64,000 nt of DNA from Halicephalobus mephisto (Eukaryota; Nematoda; Chromadorea; Rhabditida; Panagrolaimidae): NCBI GenBank assembly GCA_009193035.1, contig SWDT01000419.1, positions 1 through 64,000 of the forward strand, given 5' to 3'. The notes beneath the pieces were generated by a model. The model made no database searches. It worked only from the letters and a program-made list of their open reading frames with translations, and was not told where the DNA came from. Within the stretch, counting starts at the first letter, position 1, and every line of letters starts with the position of its first letter. Positions 11,746 through 23,687 of this stretch are shown here, one piece after another. Position numbers and translations under genes: made by a program.

Positions 11746-12758
11746 ATGAAGAGAATTGAGTGTGTTGGTTTAGAGATGTATGAAGATGAGGAACTTCCGG
11801 AAACTCTAGAATGGTACAAGGATCAAATTGCGGGTCATCATCCCTCCGTTGTCAAAAACGGGATCAGACAAATCGGTACGTTTATTTTTATTTACACTTT
11901 TATCCGTTCCCCTTTAGGCATAGTCAAGGAACACGGCCGAGAACATTATCTCCTTAAGCTAGTTCAGGATGGGAAAAGAGGTGACAGTGAAGTCAAGTTT
12001 TACGAAACAATTTTTGGTTTAAATGGAACCGAGCATAATGAGGTTCAACAATTAGCTTTGGTTAAGCTGCGTGACCTTGTGCCTCTATATTTCGGCAAAC
12101 GGACCATCAACATCGCTGGCAGAGGTACTGTACTTTTGAATTCGGTTTTAATGAAGGGTTTTAGGTTATGAGTTCATCGAACTGGAGGATATTACATATC
12201 CTTTCAAGAAGCCGTGCATAATGGACATCAAAATCGGGCAAGTTACCTATGATCCGGATGCGAGCGAGGCGAAAAAAGTGTCAGAAAGTGCTAAATGTCC
12301 TTTTCAAAAAGAATCCGGGTTCCGGATTCTCGGATATAGGGTAAGAAAAAACTTTTTTTTTAATCAAATAACGGATTCAGCTGCACCCAGATGATCACGG
12401 CAATGTCCGGATTGAAGATAAAAACTGGGGCCGCACCCGGTCCCATGACAACATTCAGGCTGCTTTCGAAGAATATCTCCAAGCCACACCTTCCATCGAA
12501 TCAAAAAAGAAAATTGTGGCTAATTTCCTTGAAAGCCTATCCTTGATCACAAATTGGTTTGACTCCCAAGAAGTGATTCAGATCTATTCTTCTTCACTAC
12601 TCTTTGTCTACGAAGGCGATTCCACGAGTGACACTCCCCCCGTTATCAAAATGATTGACTTTTCCCACGTGTATTATGAGGAAAAGAAGGATTTCAATTA
12701 CATCCATGGGTTGAACTACATCACTAACCAATTCAAAACCATCGGGTCAAAGATATAA
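11746..12758 (+). CDS. Inositol polyphosphate multikinase
   Basis: Members phosphorylate inositol tris- and tetrakisphosphates and PIP2 in the nucleus and cytosol. Four exons (11746-11875, 11918-12124, 12165-12340, 12381-12758) join in frame to about 296 residues. Family marks are QIAGHHPSV near the N-terminus, then DSEVKFYE, the catalytic IPK motif PCIMDIKIG (P-x-x-x-D-x-K-x-G), and the C-terminal KMIDFSHV (DFxH-type, metal binding). The start is uncertain. The model above starts at 11746; an alternative uses ATG 10513 with an intron holding the TIR element and an acceptor just before AGATGTATG at 11772, which also keeps frame. The stop lies 68 bp from the stop of POLD2, tail to tail. Confidence 0.88.
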
Positions 12759-12826
12759 ATTATTGTTCCGAAATAAAACAGTTAAACAATTCCACTAAAA
12801 ACAAATAACCCGAACGGCTTGCAAAG

Positions 12827-14490
12827 TTAATGGGAGGTTTTTGCATCTTCTCCAATACGGATTGCATCGAACTCCATAGTCCGGAGATTGAGAACATAGC
12901 CACAGAGGGTCTTCTTTGACTGTGGGACACTGATAAACTGTACTTCAACGGGTTCCCCACCGGATGTTTCAGTTCCTGGGTATTCTCGAGAATAAGAGAA
13001 GGCCTTGTCTTGGTTTCCGACAAAGAAAATATGAGGTAGATTCTCCATAACGAATGGGTCGGGACATTGCAAGTCGAATGGGTAGCAATCAGGTGCTTGT
13101 GGGGCAGTTGGACAAATGTGGCACAGGTCAATCATCTTCTCCATTACGACTCCAGGATGATTCTTAGAATCGGTCATTCTCCTTAAGTAATCAACATTCT
13201 GTCCCGAAGTACCGAGAAAACGGAAACCTCTATGTTCAAACTGATACGGATTAGGGACGTTGTTGATGAGAGCCGTCGTTCTACGTGGAACCGATCCTCC
13301 CATAAAGTCAAAGATCTCTTCTTCATCAGTGGAATACTCCTCGTACTCTGTCTCTTCCATTTCAGCCTCACCGTCTTTGAAAATAAATTTCTTAGTCAAA
13401 GCGACACTTAGGGGTTGCTGAGGCCACATTGCTGAAGCTGGATCCTCACTTCCTGGCATTAGATCTATAGTGATATCAACAAAGTAGTTAGCCATGACAT
13501 CCAGAATGTTCACATAGGCTTGGTTCTTCGCAGAATCCTTCGTAGCACCTAGATGCTTCACATCGTCCCAACTGACACCGGTGCATTTCGAACAATCGCA
13601 AAAATCGACACTCAAGTTTCCACATACGATTACACGTTCAATGTTATTGTTATATGGTGGTGCGGACTGAAATACGACATTGCTAGCAGAATCTGGAATC
13701 AAAACTCACCAAAGCAGCCCTCATACGACGGAACCTATGTGCCCAGGTATCTGCATTCTCAGTGTTTGCTTGGATTCCAGACAGGAACAAAATAAAACAA
13801 TCATTCGTCAGCACAGGTCGAGGAATGCGATCTATGGGAGGACCGGGGAAAATCACGTAATCAACACGGAATTCGCTGTTCATCTTCATACCAAAAAGGC
13901 CGACAACCATTCCAGTAGCGAATTCATTCAATTTCAATCCACTTAGTCTAATACTCTGCGTCTGAGAGTCTTCCAATTCAAGCCAATCCTGATCGGAAAC
14001 CAATTCGTCTGGGTTTTCGTCGACTGTGAGCTGCACGTCTCCATCTTCCTCTTCGATATCGTCAAATGTGACCAGGACACTCGGTCGTTTGGTGGACTTG
14101 CGGAAGATTGTACCGATAACCAAAGCGGATTTCTGATCAGGAAGATGCCAAAGCGTACAAATCTCTGCTGCTGGTTTCTGATCTAAAGTAATAAAGTTAA
14201 ACTGAAAACAGATAACTTAAAAGCGTACTTTGGTTGAAATAGGCAGTTTTAATGGAATTCTCGAGTAATTTGTATCTGGTCTGGTAGATTTGATTGTATT
14301 GATTTCCAGCAAGCCTAATTCTGTCATTGAAAGGAATATCGAACTTATCTGAAGTGTTAATATAGCCATACGGAGGAGTACGACTCCATTTGTCAACCAA
14401 CTCCAGTGGAACTTCGGTTTCTTCTCCTTCCTCCACGAATTCGATCACGGAGAAATCCTCGTCCACCTTAGTCACTACTTTTGACTCCAT
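12827..14490 (-). CDS. DNA polymerase delta subunit 2 (p50)
   Basis: This is the B-subunit that bridges the polymerase delta catalytic chain and accessory subunits at the fork. Three exons (14229-14490, 13710-14182, 12827-13666) give 524 residues in frame. Visible family blocks are the OB-fold region (KPAAEICTLWHLPDQKSALV, then SIRLSG), a calcineurin-like inactive phosphoesterase core (IDLMPGSEDP, then PQQPL), the diagnostic RFLGTSGQNV, and a C-terminal HISPTAPD-like HICPTAPQAPDCYPF. The length is near the usual 470, with an acidic insertion (EEYSTDEEEIFDF). It is divergent from plk-1 with about 270 bp between the starts. Confidence 0.93.
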
Positions 14491-14763
14491 TACGCAGATA
14501 TGAGGAGAATCGATATATCAAAAGTTAAGGAATAAGATGATTTGAGGGAAAAGGAAAAAACAAAAGCGCGGCAAAAAAGAACCCTTCCTTTTCGAAATCT
14601 CATGACGAATGCGGGGAATGGAAATTTCGAAAAATTTGGCGCGAATTACTGTCTCGCTCGGTTCTCATCGACGGCGAGAATCTGGCCTTGTTAACCAGCT
14701 CTTCTCTCTTTTGACTTTTGACATTTCAGTTCTGTACTCATTTTACTGCTTCTCCGAGCTGTG
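14491..14763. promoter_or_regulatory. Divergent promoter region POLD2 / plk-1
   Basis: These 273 bp separate two start codons of opposite strand, so both core promoters should be here. The middle is relatively GC-rich around 14590-14700, with several short CG-containing words (GCGCGG, GGCGCG). Pyrimidine runs before each ATG could be trans-splice acceptors. Assignment is by position only. Confidence 0.45.
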
Positions 14764-16713
14764 ATGGCAAGTCGGAAGCAAAACCAACCACCCGTTCCTG
14801 AACGTATCTTTGACAAAGAAGGGCATCTTTATATCAAAGGTAAATTTCTTGGACGTGGTGGGTTTGCCAGATGCTATGAATTCATTGATCAGGAAAGACG
14901 TGTATTTGCCGGTAAAGCTGTCGCAAAATGTATGCTGCAAAAACCTGGAAATCGTGAAAAGGTAAATCCGATGGTTGGCTGTGTTTTCCATATATGAACT
15001 TTAGATGGTGCAAGAGGTGTCAATTCACCGGTTACTGAATAACAAGCATGTTGTTCAGTTGTACATGTACTTGGAAGACCTCGATAATGTCTACATGTTG
15101 CTTGAGTTGTGTTCTAATCGCTCAATGATGGAAATGCAGAAGCGTCGTGGACATGTTACCGAACCTGAGGCTCGTTACTACATGAAAGAGGTAGGCTTGC
15201 ATATTATAACCCTCAATAGAGTGTTAAATTTCCAGATTGTTTCTGGTGTCGCTTACTTACATGATTCCCTGATTATTCACAGAGATCTGAAGCTGGGTAA
15301 TATCTTCTTGGATAAGGGAATGCATTGCAAGATTGGTGATTTCGGTCTGGCTACCAAATTGAAGGACAAAGATGAACGGAAAGATACTGTTTGTGGAACT
15401 CCGAACTACATTGCCCCTGAGATGCTTCAGCGTCAGAAACACTCCTTCGAAGTCGATATCTGGGCTCTTGGCTGTATATTGTACACTCTATTATGTGGTC
15501 ATCCCCCTTTCGAAACTACTTCTCTTCAGGTTTGATGATTAATTTTCCATTGAAACAATTTCTTTCAGGCTACTTATGCCAAGATCAAGAACAACAGCTA
15601 CCGTCTTCCTGCAGTAGTTGGAGTGGATGCCACTGTCCTCATTCGTGAACTTCTTCATCCGGATTTCCGCAAAAGACCTAATATCCATGAGGTTTCCAGA
15701 TTCAAGTTCTGGAATGGCTACTGTCCAGATAGCTTACCTGTCTCCTGTCTTACTGTTGCTCCGAAGATTAATGAGAAGCTTGTCTGTGGTGGTGTTGCTG
15801 AACATCAGTCATTTGCCAAAGCCATTGTTGATCATCAACCGTTGCCAACTATGGGACCAGGTGGAGATCTTCCTCAAGATGCTGCTTCTATGATTATTAC
15901 CACTCGTGATGCTGACAAACGTATACCAAAGGCCTATGCTTCCCTCTTGACCCATCAACTCAAGAAACTTGTTCAGTGTTTCATGAAGATGCCGAGTACT
16001 GATCGTGGTTGTGATGTTCTCAGCAAACATGTCGATGTAGAGTTTGAAACACCACGTTTCGCTCCTCCGTACTTTATTACTCGTTGGGTTGACTACTCCG
16101 ACAAGTATGGACTCGGATACCAGCTGGCTGACAATTCAGTCGGAGTGCTCTTCAACGATGGAACAAAGGTAATGCTTGATGCCGGTGAAGCGTGAGTTTT
16201 ATCACTTGTTTTCCATCTACCAAGTTTTTCAGTCACTTAACGTATATTGAGCGCGATGGAAGAGAAATGTACTATAAGGCAAATCAAGTTCCTCAAATGT
16301 ATGCAAAGAAGATGCAATTGCTTAATCACTTCAAGGAATATATGCGTGAACAACTTTTAGAAGCCGGGAAGAAGGTTTCTGAACCTGGTGCTGAACTCGC
16401 CCGTCCACCGTTCCTTAGTTACTGGTTCCGGCTGAAGAGTGCTATTGTCTTGCACTTCACTAATGGAATCTTGCAAATTAACTTCTTCGACAACCATTTG
16501 AAGCTCGTCTTCTGTCCCATGCTACAAGCTGTTACCGTGATTACCCATCAACGAACAATGCATACGTATTCCTTTGATTCGCTCTCAGTTAATTGTTCAA
16601 ATGAGCTGGCACAACATATCCAATATTGTTCTGCTCTGGTTGAACGACTCGTGAAGCACTATCCCGGGCCTGACATCCCTTCAGAAGAAGCGATGAAGCT
16701 AATTCACGGATAA
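14764..16713 (+). CDS. plk-1: Polo-like kinase 1
   Basis: PLK1 is a mitotic Ser/Thr kinase acting at centrosomes, kinetochores and the midbody. Five exons (14764-14961, 15005-15190, 15236-15529, 15569-16191, 16233-16713) sum to 593 residues, against 603 in human. The kinase domain shows the unusual polo P-loop [10 protein letters not shown], the lysine in [22 protein letters not shown], and a T-loop [15 protein letters not shown] with the activating threonine. Two polo boxes follow: [25 protein letters not shown] and [21 protein letters not shown]. The tryptophan of WVDYS and the H/K pair around HLKLV, which belong to the phosphopeptide pocket, are present. It looks intact and active. Confidence 0.97.
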
Positions 16714-17744
16714 ATGATCTAGTTCTTATCCGTCTGTAATGTTTAACTGAATAAATTTAATCTATGTGGATCTTTCTGGTGAAATCCTGTAATATCTAGA
16801 TCCCGAAGTGGATAAATCTTTTTTGGATAAAGACTGGAAGCAAACAAGCACCTCGAACTGGCTGCTCTATTTTAAAGGCGGGAAGGATATTGCTGTTGCC
16901 AAAGGCATGAGTGGAGCCATAACGGGACACTCCTAGTTACGTCCAGGCTGTCTCGCCGAATGGCGTACTATGGGGAAAGCAGAAGCGGGAACTAATTGCG
17001 TAGCCTCGGGAGAAGTGTGTGTGTTCTTGTCCGGCATCTTGTGCCTTTGTGGTCATTTTTGGCGGTTGGCCGTTGTCCAAAAATTGCTAACACACATTGA
17101 CGTTCCTTCTTGGGTAAGAATGAAAAACGAGTCGTTGAAGGAATTCTCTGGGTTTCTTTATTGGCAAATCCAGAAAAAAGAAACGTCTTTTTTGTTTTTT
17201 GGATGTCAATATTTTCCATGACAGAAATTCGTCAGCTTGTCAAGGTAGAAGACGTGTCTCAGTCCATCGTCTCGTAAGGAAAAGTCAACTTTCCATCCAT
17301 TTCCTCGAGAAATAAACGTCCTAACGTTTAAGAAACCATGTATTTCGTCTCAATGTTTGAATTCCCGCGCAGGACGAACAAATGTTGAGAAAATAGAACA
17401 AAAACGGTAATTCTGACAATTCGCTACAGGAATCAATTCTTTCTCCCGCCACTTTCCCTTTTCTTATTTTATATTCCGACGTTCTAGAATTTCTTAGAAA
17501 ATTTTTAATGGCCATATCGTGGTTATTTCACGGAAATTTTTTCTTTTTTTAATATTATTTACGTGGTAGAAGTGAGTTTTATGGTCATTGATTTTATTCA
17601 TTCTAACGTGCATATTTGAAATCGCTAGTTGCCTTGTTTCAATAGTTTTTCAGAAAGAATTGGCTTTTCCTGAAACAAGTCAACCTACATCAATTGCGGC
17701 TTTTTTTAGCCGCTGAGGCGCTTTTGTCGCCAGACAGATTCAGA
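16714..17744. other. Intergenic plk-1 to elks-1, with one dispersed repeat copy
   Basis: After the plk-1 polyadenylation region (AATAAA-like at about 16751), a patch at 16840-17060 is closer to 50% GC and has no convincing reading frame. A copy of the dispersed ~200 bp repeat lies at about 17355-17520. The bases before 17745 read attcag then aATG, so trans-splicing of elks-1 is likely. Confidence 0.45.
17355..17520 (+). repeat. Dispersed ~200 bp repeat, copy 1
   Basis: Key words are GAATTCCCGC at the left, GGTAATTCTGACAATTCGC in the middle, TCCCGCCACTTTCCC, and a TTCTAGAATTTC tail. The same order recurs at about 21058, 22600 (reverse), 27895 (reverse), 30055, 30235 and 35130 (reverse). No coding content and no clear terminal inverted repeats. 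Confidence 0.65.
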
Positions 17745-20419
17745 ATGCTGCCATATGTAACTGCCGGTGGATCAAGGATGCATCAACAACCGAATCAAAT
17801 TCAGAGGAATGCTGTACAGAAACAGAGACAAGAGATCTTACAGCAAATGCGGAAGCATAAATCTCTCGATGGACCGCAATTCTTGAGGGAATTCGAACAA
17901 TCCACGAGACATCCTGTTACTCATTATCCTGAATACTACAACTATGATGGATATAATACGGGATTTGAACCTCAACAACCTGCTTTTTACAGTCCTCAAC
18001 CTGCCCCACCAATGCCAAGAACGGGTTATGGATTGAATGATCCGCTTTCGGTCAACGTCCCGACGTCGACTTCACAGTACTACCAAGGACCTCGTGATTT
18101 CACTAATTTCCAAAGAGAAAATGCTGCTCTTAATCAAAAATTAAACTACGTGATGAATTCTATTCGAACATTCTGGAGTCCCGAGCTCAAGAAGGAAAGG
18201 GAATTAAGGAAGGAGGAGGCTATTCGCCTGAATTCCTTGCAGAATAAACTTTGCCAACAAGCGGTAAATTTTTTGGATAATTTTAGTTTTTCATGGTTTT
18301 TATTTCTGGGAAAATCTTTCAGGCGGAATTGCAAGTTATCCAGAGCGAACTCGAGAAGCGGGAAAAAGATATTAGTCAACTGTTGTCTGAATCTGAACTG
18401 CTAGACATGGAGGAGGAATTGCGCCGTCTTCGAAGACAGCTGCACGAACCCATGGATTATACTGAGAAGTCAGCAAGTATGCACGAGTTGCAAACCCTCA
18501 AAACAAAGATGGAACGGTCTGAGATGACCCTGTCAGAGAAGATGAGGGAATTGGCAGCTGCAGAAATGAGAGCTAAATGTGCAGAGGAGCAAAATGCCGA
18601 ATTGGAAAAACGAGTCGAGATTTTAATGAGGTCCAATACAGCTAATGAAGCGCAGCTTCAACTTCTTCAAGACGATTTAGGGGTCCTTAGGAAGAAACTA
18701 GAAGCTAGGAATCAACTAATTGAATCAAAGGACAAAGAATTAAAGAAGTCCGGTCAGCAGCTGGAGGCATTGAGGAATCAAATTTCTGACGGTACTCATG
18801 CTATGCAAGAAGGGGAACATAGAGCTGTGCAATTAACTCACAGATTGGATCAATTAGAAACTCTATTGAGGGATAGAGAAGCCGAAATTGACAGACTGAA
18901 ACAAAGACTACTCATCCAGCCAGGAGTCAGGATGGAAACAGAACTAAAGCAACAATTGGAGAATGCAGAACAGGACAAAAAGACACTTCAAGAAACAATC
19001 GACATGGTCAGGAAAAGTGCAGAAGTTGATAAACAACAACAGGTTTTATTTAACTAATTGTCTCGTAATAATAGTTGATTTCAGCTAATGACTTTCCAAG
19101 AAGAAAGCAGACACCAACAAATGACGATTGAATATCTTCAAAAAGAGCTTTCTGACAGGGAGATTCTCCTAGCTTCACAGAATGAGAAAATCTCCCAATT
19201 GGATAATCAATTGAAAATGAATATTGGGAGTCATCAACGTCGGGAGATGACGGATTCCCAAAAAGATTTGGAAGAAAGTCAAAAAGAAATCGATAGATTG
19301 CTGAGGATAATCCAAACTTTAGAAAAGGAGAAAAACCTCCTTTTGGCTAAGCTGAACGAAGCAAATCTGCCCATTTCTAAAGCCAGTGATTACGATTATG
19401 GAACATTGGAAAAACAGCGGGATTCCTTATTGGACAAGCATTCCGAAAACATGGCTCTGAAAAGAAGGTAAGAAACGCATTATATTTTTAAAAATTAAAT
19501 CAGAGTATTTTAAAAACTAAAAAGTGGCGTTAATGCGAAATTATGTAAATGGGAATTTTTAGAATTTTTTAAGTTTCCAGAATTAATAGAAAAAGTAGGA
19601 ATTGAGAACGAGTTGACTTTCATATGAAAACCAAAATTATTATTTCCGCTCTTACTCGTTCTTTGTGTGGGAATTCAAAGATTATAGAGTAATACATCGC
19701 TTTTTTACTACGACCTTTATTTTTCAGAATTGATGAATTGGAAGAGGCTTTGAGAGAATCTGTCGGAATTACTTCTGAACGAGACAAACAGATCAACGAA
19801 CAGAAGACTTTAATCAATCAGCTATCGACTCAAATGAACGATTTATTCAAAGAAGGAGGAAGGGAGAAGGTTTTGGCCATGAACAATATCCTGATGAACA
19901 AGGATTTCAAGGCAGAAATCCAAAAAGCCATGGACGAGGAACGGACTCAATATCAGCGACAGATATCAAGTATCAAAAAGGAAGCTCTAATGGCTCAAAT
20001 AAGGGAAAAAGACGCTGCTATACAACTCTTACAGATATCTCCAGAACAATTTTCTGATCAAATTCAGCTTCTTACTCGACAAAAAGAACAATTACGACAT
20101 AAACTTCTGACACATGATGCTGAGTTTTTCAATTCTAGTGTTCAGGGTATTGTTCCCCATATTCCAAACACAACTTCGGGCTTGGAGGCCATTATTCCCC
20201 CAATTAACACCACCATCGCTCAGGTGAAGGCCGGAGCTCCCATCAGTGCTCCGACGAATGTCTGGTTGAATTCCGCTCAAACGGCCTTCGACACGGCCCT
20301 CAGAAGACTCGACTTGTCGAACACATATAGTCAGCCACAGGTTAGATTATTGGTCCTTAAAAACTCCAAAAATGGAAATTTCAGGATGACGCCGGTGACG
20401 ATGACGGTATTTGGGCTTG
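17745..20419 (+). CDS. elks-1: ELKS/CAST/ERC active-zone scaffold
   Basis: ELKS proteins are coiled-coil scaffolds of presynaptic active zones and Rab6 carriers; they bind RIM, liprin and Bruchpilot-type partners. Exons 17745-18263, 18323-19042, 19085-19467, 19728-20340 and 20384-20419 close to 756 residues. After a Q/P/Y-rich N-terminus (FYSPQPAPPMPRTGYG) nearly all of the protein is heptad-rich coiled coil (EELRRLRRQL, ERSEMTLSEKMRELAAAEMRA). The last exon is only 36 nt. It encodes an acidic tail ending GIWA, the family's PDZ ligand for RIM, which is the best single piece of evidence. The start at 17745 follows a splice consensus by one base; an upstream in-frame ATG-less extension is ignored. 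Confidence 0.93.
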
Positions 20420-21313
20420 AATTCATGCGAATAAATTTGGCCTTTAATTTTTGCTCATAATTCCAAAAATATTGAAAAATAAACTTTAATTTTTGGACCA
20501 ATTTGCCCCTTGATTACTTTCTTTGGTATCGATATCGGTATCAGATTAATGTTCTCCGTAGTTACTCTCTTCTTGATTTTTTCAATGGACAAAGGGTCTG
20601 CAATCAAAACCCGACATCAAACAGGAAGGGCCGGACAATGAACACTCGACCTGGTGCTCTGAAAAATCAGACCATATTTCTCAAGACCCCGTCGCTCAAT
20701 GTTGCAAGTGGTTCCCAGCGAATTAAGACCGGACAACAGCTTCCTCACAACCCATTTCTTAGGTTATCTTTGATCTTATGTTTTATCTGGGATCGATAGA
20801 TTGTTTTTTGTCCAGTCCAAGAAGAGGAATTTATTTTTTACCCTTTTCAGCTTGGGCCTCGTCTTCACCTTGTACTTTGAATCATAAATAATACTGATTA
20901 GGATTCCCTTCTCAATTCACCTAAAATCTGACAGAATTTATTTTTTACATTGCATTAATAGTCCAAAAAATCACGTTTTCGTTTATTTTCCGTTTATTTT
21001 CATTTGAACTTGTTTTAATAAGCGTGATAATTTTAAAAAGATAGTATTTTCTGAGTTTTCGAATTCCCGCCCAAAACGAGTAAAAGTGAAGGAAATGGTA
21101 ATTCTGGCCATTTGATATTGAAGTCGACTCGCCCTGGTTTCCTTTTTCTTTTCTACCCAGCCATAAATTTCCTAAACGTTCTTCAAAATGCTAGAAATTC
21201 GTGCCGAGATAACTTCATAACAAAACCCGTTTCTTATTTTTATAGCAGTAGAGCTGTCAAGTGGATCGAGTTATAGATTTCCTGAATCTCATTTTCAGCT
21301 TTGGGTCAACAGA
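20420..21313. other. Intergenic elks-1 to fat-4, with one dispersed repeat copy
   Basis: The elks-1 poly(A) signal AATAAA is at about 20478. A 98-codon plus frame at 20503-20799 has no recognisable similarity. A copy of the dispersed repeat occupies about 21058-21235, ending in the characteristic TTCATAACAAAACCC tail. An acceptor (ttttcag at about 21298) lies 16 nt before the fat-4 ATG. Confidence 0.45.
21058..21235 (+). repeat. Dispersed ~200 bp repeat, copy 2
   Basis: This copy has the same order of words as at 17355: GAATTCCCGCCC, GGTAATTCTGGCC, CTAGAAATTCGTGCCGAGA, then TTCATAACAAAACCCG. It shows the tail best. The same tail recurs at about 30340, 31225-31270 and 48075. Confidence 0.65.
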
Positions 21314-23535
21314 ATGGTGATTCGTGAAGTGGAGTTTGAGCCATTCCAGATCAAAGTATCTGGACGATGGGTTACTGTCGATAAGAAGCTTCTGAAGGCT
21401 CATCCTGGTGGAATGGCCATCACCACCTATAAAGGCAAAGACGCTACTACCGCCTTTCATACCTTCCATGCAGGATCCACCAGAGCTTACAGAATGCTAC
21501 AGGAGCTTTTTGAACAGCAGAAAAATGTCCCCGTTCCTGTCGAAAAAGTCTGAGTTATTTTCATAATTTATTATTCAAAATCAAAACTATTAATTTCAAA
21601 CAAATCAAATTTTATTTGATTCAAAATTCGAAAAATTTAAATTTAAACTAGTTTGAAGATTTTCGATTTCAAATTTGAATTATTTAAATTCAAAATTAAA
21701 CTGACTAGATTCAGAATTTGAAGAATTTTATTTTTAACAGAAAAGTTTGAATTCAAATTGAATTTATTCTAATAGAAATTCGAATAGTTGGAGTTTAGAA
21801 TTTGAAGGATTAAACTTCAAACTAATCTGATTAAATTCAAAATTAGAAGTTTGATTTTTGACAGAATTAATTCAAAACTCCGAAAGATTAACAGTTTTGT
21901 CCATAATCCGATTTTAGCCAGAAGTCTTATTCATCGGTACGGACGACGTCAATCTGGGAACTTACGACAAGACGGAAGAAGAATCAAAGAGAATATCCGA
22001 GAATTTCGATAAACTTCGATATAAAGTGAAGGACCTGGGCTTTCTGGATGGAGACACTAGTTTCTTCGTCAGCAAGTTCTTCCAATGTGTTGGATTGATT
22101 CTGATGGGCTTCTTCCTTCAATACAAGGGCTACTATATCCCCTCGGCTCTTTTTATGGGTCTAGCTTGGCAGCAACTTGGATGGATGATTCATGAGTACT
22201 GTCATCATCAGCACTTTAAAAACCACTTTTTCAATGATTTGATGTCTTACGTTGTTGGAAATTTCCTTCAAGGGTTTTCCTCTGGAGGATGGAAGGAACA
22301 ACACAACGTTCATCACGCGGCGACCAACGGTATGAATTTCATTACAATAATTATGTTACAAATAGTGGATATGGGTATTTTTACGAAATTATTTGAATAA
22401 GCATTTCTTGGGAGTTTTCGAGAAATTTCAACATTATTGCAAAAAATAGAAAAAAGAGTGAATTTATTTCAGTGTAGATTTTTAGAATTATTTTTTTCCT
22501 ACTTTCAGAACACTCACTTTGTTCAAAGACTTGGATATTCCAAAAAATCCTATTACTGTAGAAACTAAAAATACTAATGTTTGTAAAATCGTTTCGATGC
22601 AAATTTCTAGAATTCTCTAGAAAATTCTAAAATTTAGGCGAAAGATAAAAGAAAACAGCGGGAAAGTGAGTTGGATCCCGTAGCGAATTGTCAGAATTAC
22701 CGTTTTTCACTCTCATGGTGTTCATTTGTTTTTAACTAGAGAATTCTAATATATCGTTTTTGTTTAATTACGACGTTTGTGAGGAATTTCAGTGGTTGGA
22801 AGAGATGGAGATCTTGACCTGATGCCGTTTTGGGCGACTGTAGCCACTGATTTGAGAACAATCTACCAGAACTCCCCAACTCTCTTCCAAATCGTGCCAT
22901 ATCAGCACATCTACTGGACTTTCGCCTTGCCCTTTTTGAGACTCAGCTGGTTGATCCAATCGGTAGTCTTCGTGACCAGGATGGATTCAAGTCCTTTCGA
23001 AATCCACAGAGAAAGAGCTCGTTACGAACAAATCGGATTGATCCTTCACTGGACCTGGGTATCTCTTCAGCTCTACTTCCTTCCTGATTGGAACACGAGG
23101 ATCATCTTCTTCCTAGTGTCTCAGCTTTTTGGGGGATTCCTACTCGCTCATGTAGTCACGTATAACCATTACTCAACGGATAAATTTAGCAGTAAGTTTG
23201 ACTGTTTTCTGTGGATTTAGAAAGTAAATTTAGATCAATCGAACATCATGAACAACTACGCCTGTCTCCAGCTGTACACAACCAGAAACATGAGACCTGG
23301 GGTCTTCATCGATTGGTTATGGGGCGGATTGAACTACCAGATCGAACATCATCTTTTCCCTACTATGCCTAGGAACAATCTCAAAAAAGTCATGCCTCTG
23401 GTCAAGGAATTCTGCAAAGAAAACGATCTTCCATATATGGTAGATGATTACTTCACCGGTTGGAAGCTTGAAATTGAACAGTTTGCGAAAGTCGCAAGGG
23501 TTGCTGAAAAGATGAAGACAAAGTTCCAATTGTAA
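21314..23535 (+). CDS. fat-4: Front-end delta-5 fatty acid desaturase
   Basis: FAT-4 introduces the delta-5 double bond that yields arachidonic and eicosapentaenoic acids in the ER membrane. Exons 21314-21547, 21918-22329, 22793-23191 and 23234-23535 join in frame to 448 residues (the C. elegans protein is about 450). An N-terminal cytochrome b5 domain carries the haem motif HPGG (LKAHPGGMAITTYKG). Histidine boxes are HEYCHH, HNVHH and the front-end type QIEHH. The stretch HHAATNVVGRDGDLDL and the N-terminus MVIREVEFEPF point to FAT-4 rather than FAT-3. The donor after exon 1 (GTCTGA) is weak, but the frame and homology require it. The next same-strand gene starts 153 bp downstream. Confidence 0.94.
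21560..21912. repeat. Degenerate low-complexity repeat filling fat-4 intron 1
   Basis: The intron is built from imperfect repeats of AATTCAAAATT / TTTGAATT-type words, many of them self-complementary (TTCAAATTTGAA, ATTTAAATTTAAA). They lie at intervals of roughly 50-60 bp. GC content is very low. It looks like a decayed tandem array rather than a known element. Confidence 0.55.
22600..22770 (-). repeat. Dispersed ~200 bp repeat, copy 3 (reverse), in fat-4 intron 2
   Basis: Reverse-oriented words of the family are visible: TTCTAGAATTCTCTAGAAAA, GCGGGAAAGTGAGTTGGATC, TAGCGAATTGTCAGAATTACC. The copy lies inside the second intron of fat-4 and leaves the splice sites intact. Confidence 0.6.
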
Positions 23536-23687
23536 AGTACTTTTTACGTGTAAAATATGTTTGAAGAATAAATACGAAAATGGAACACATCTATTTCATT
23601 CGAAAACAGTTGTCCTAGAGCGAAAATGTCGGCCAGTTTCTTCGTCTTTTTTTGGTTTGCATTTGTTTCCCATTTGTCCAAGAAGTA

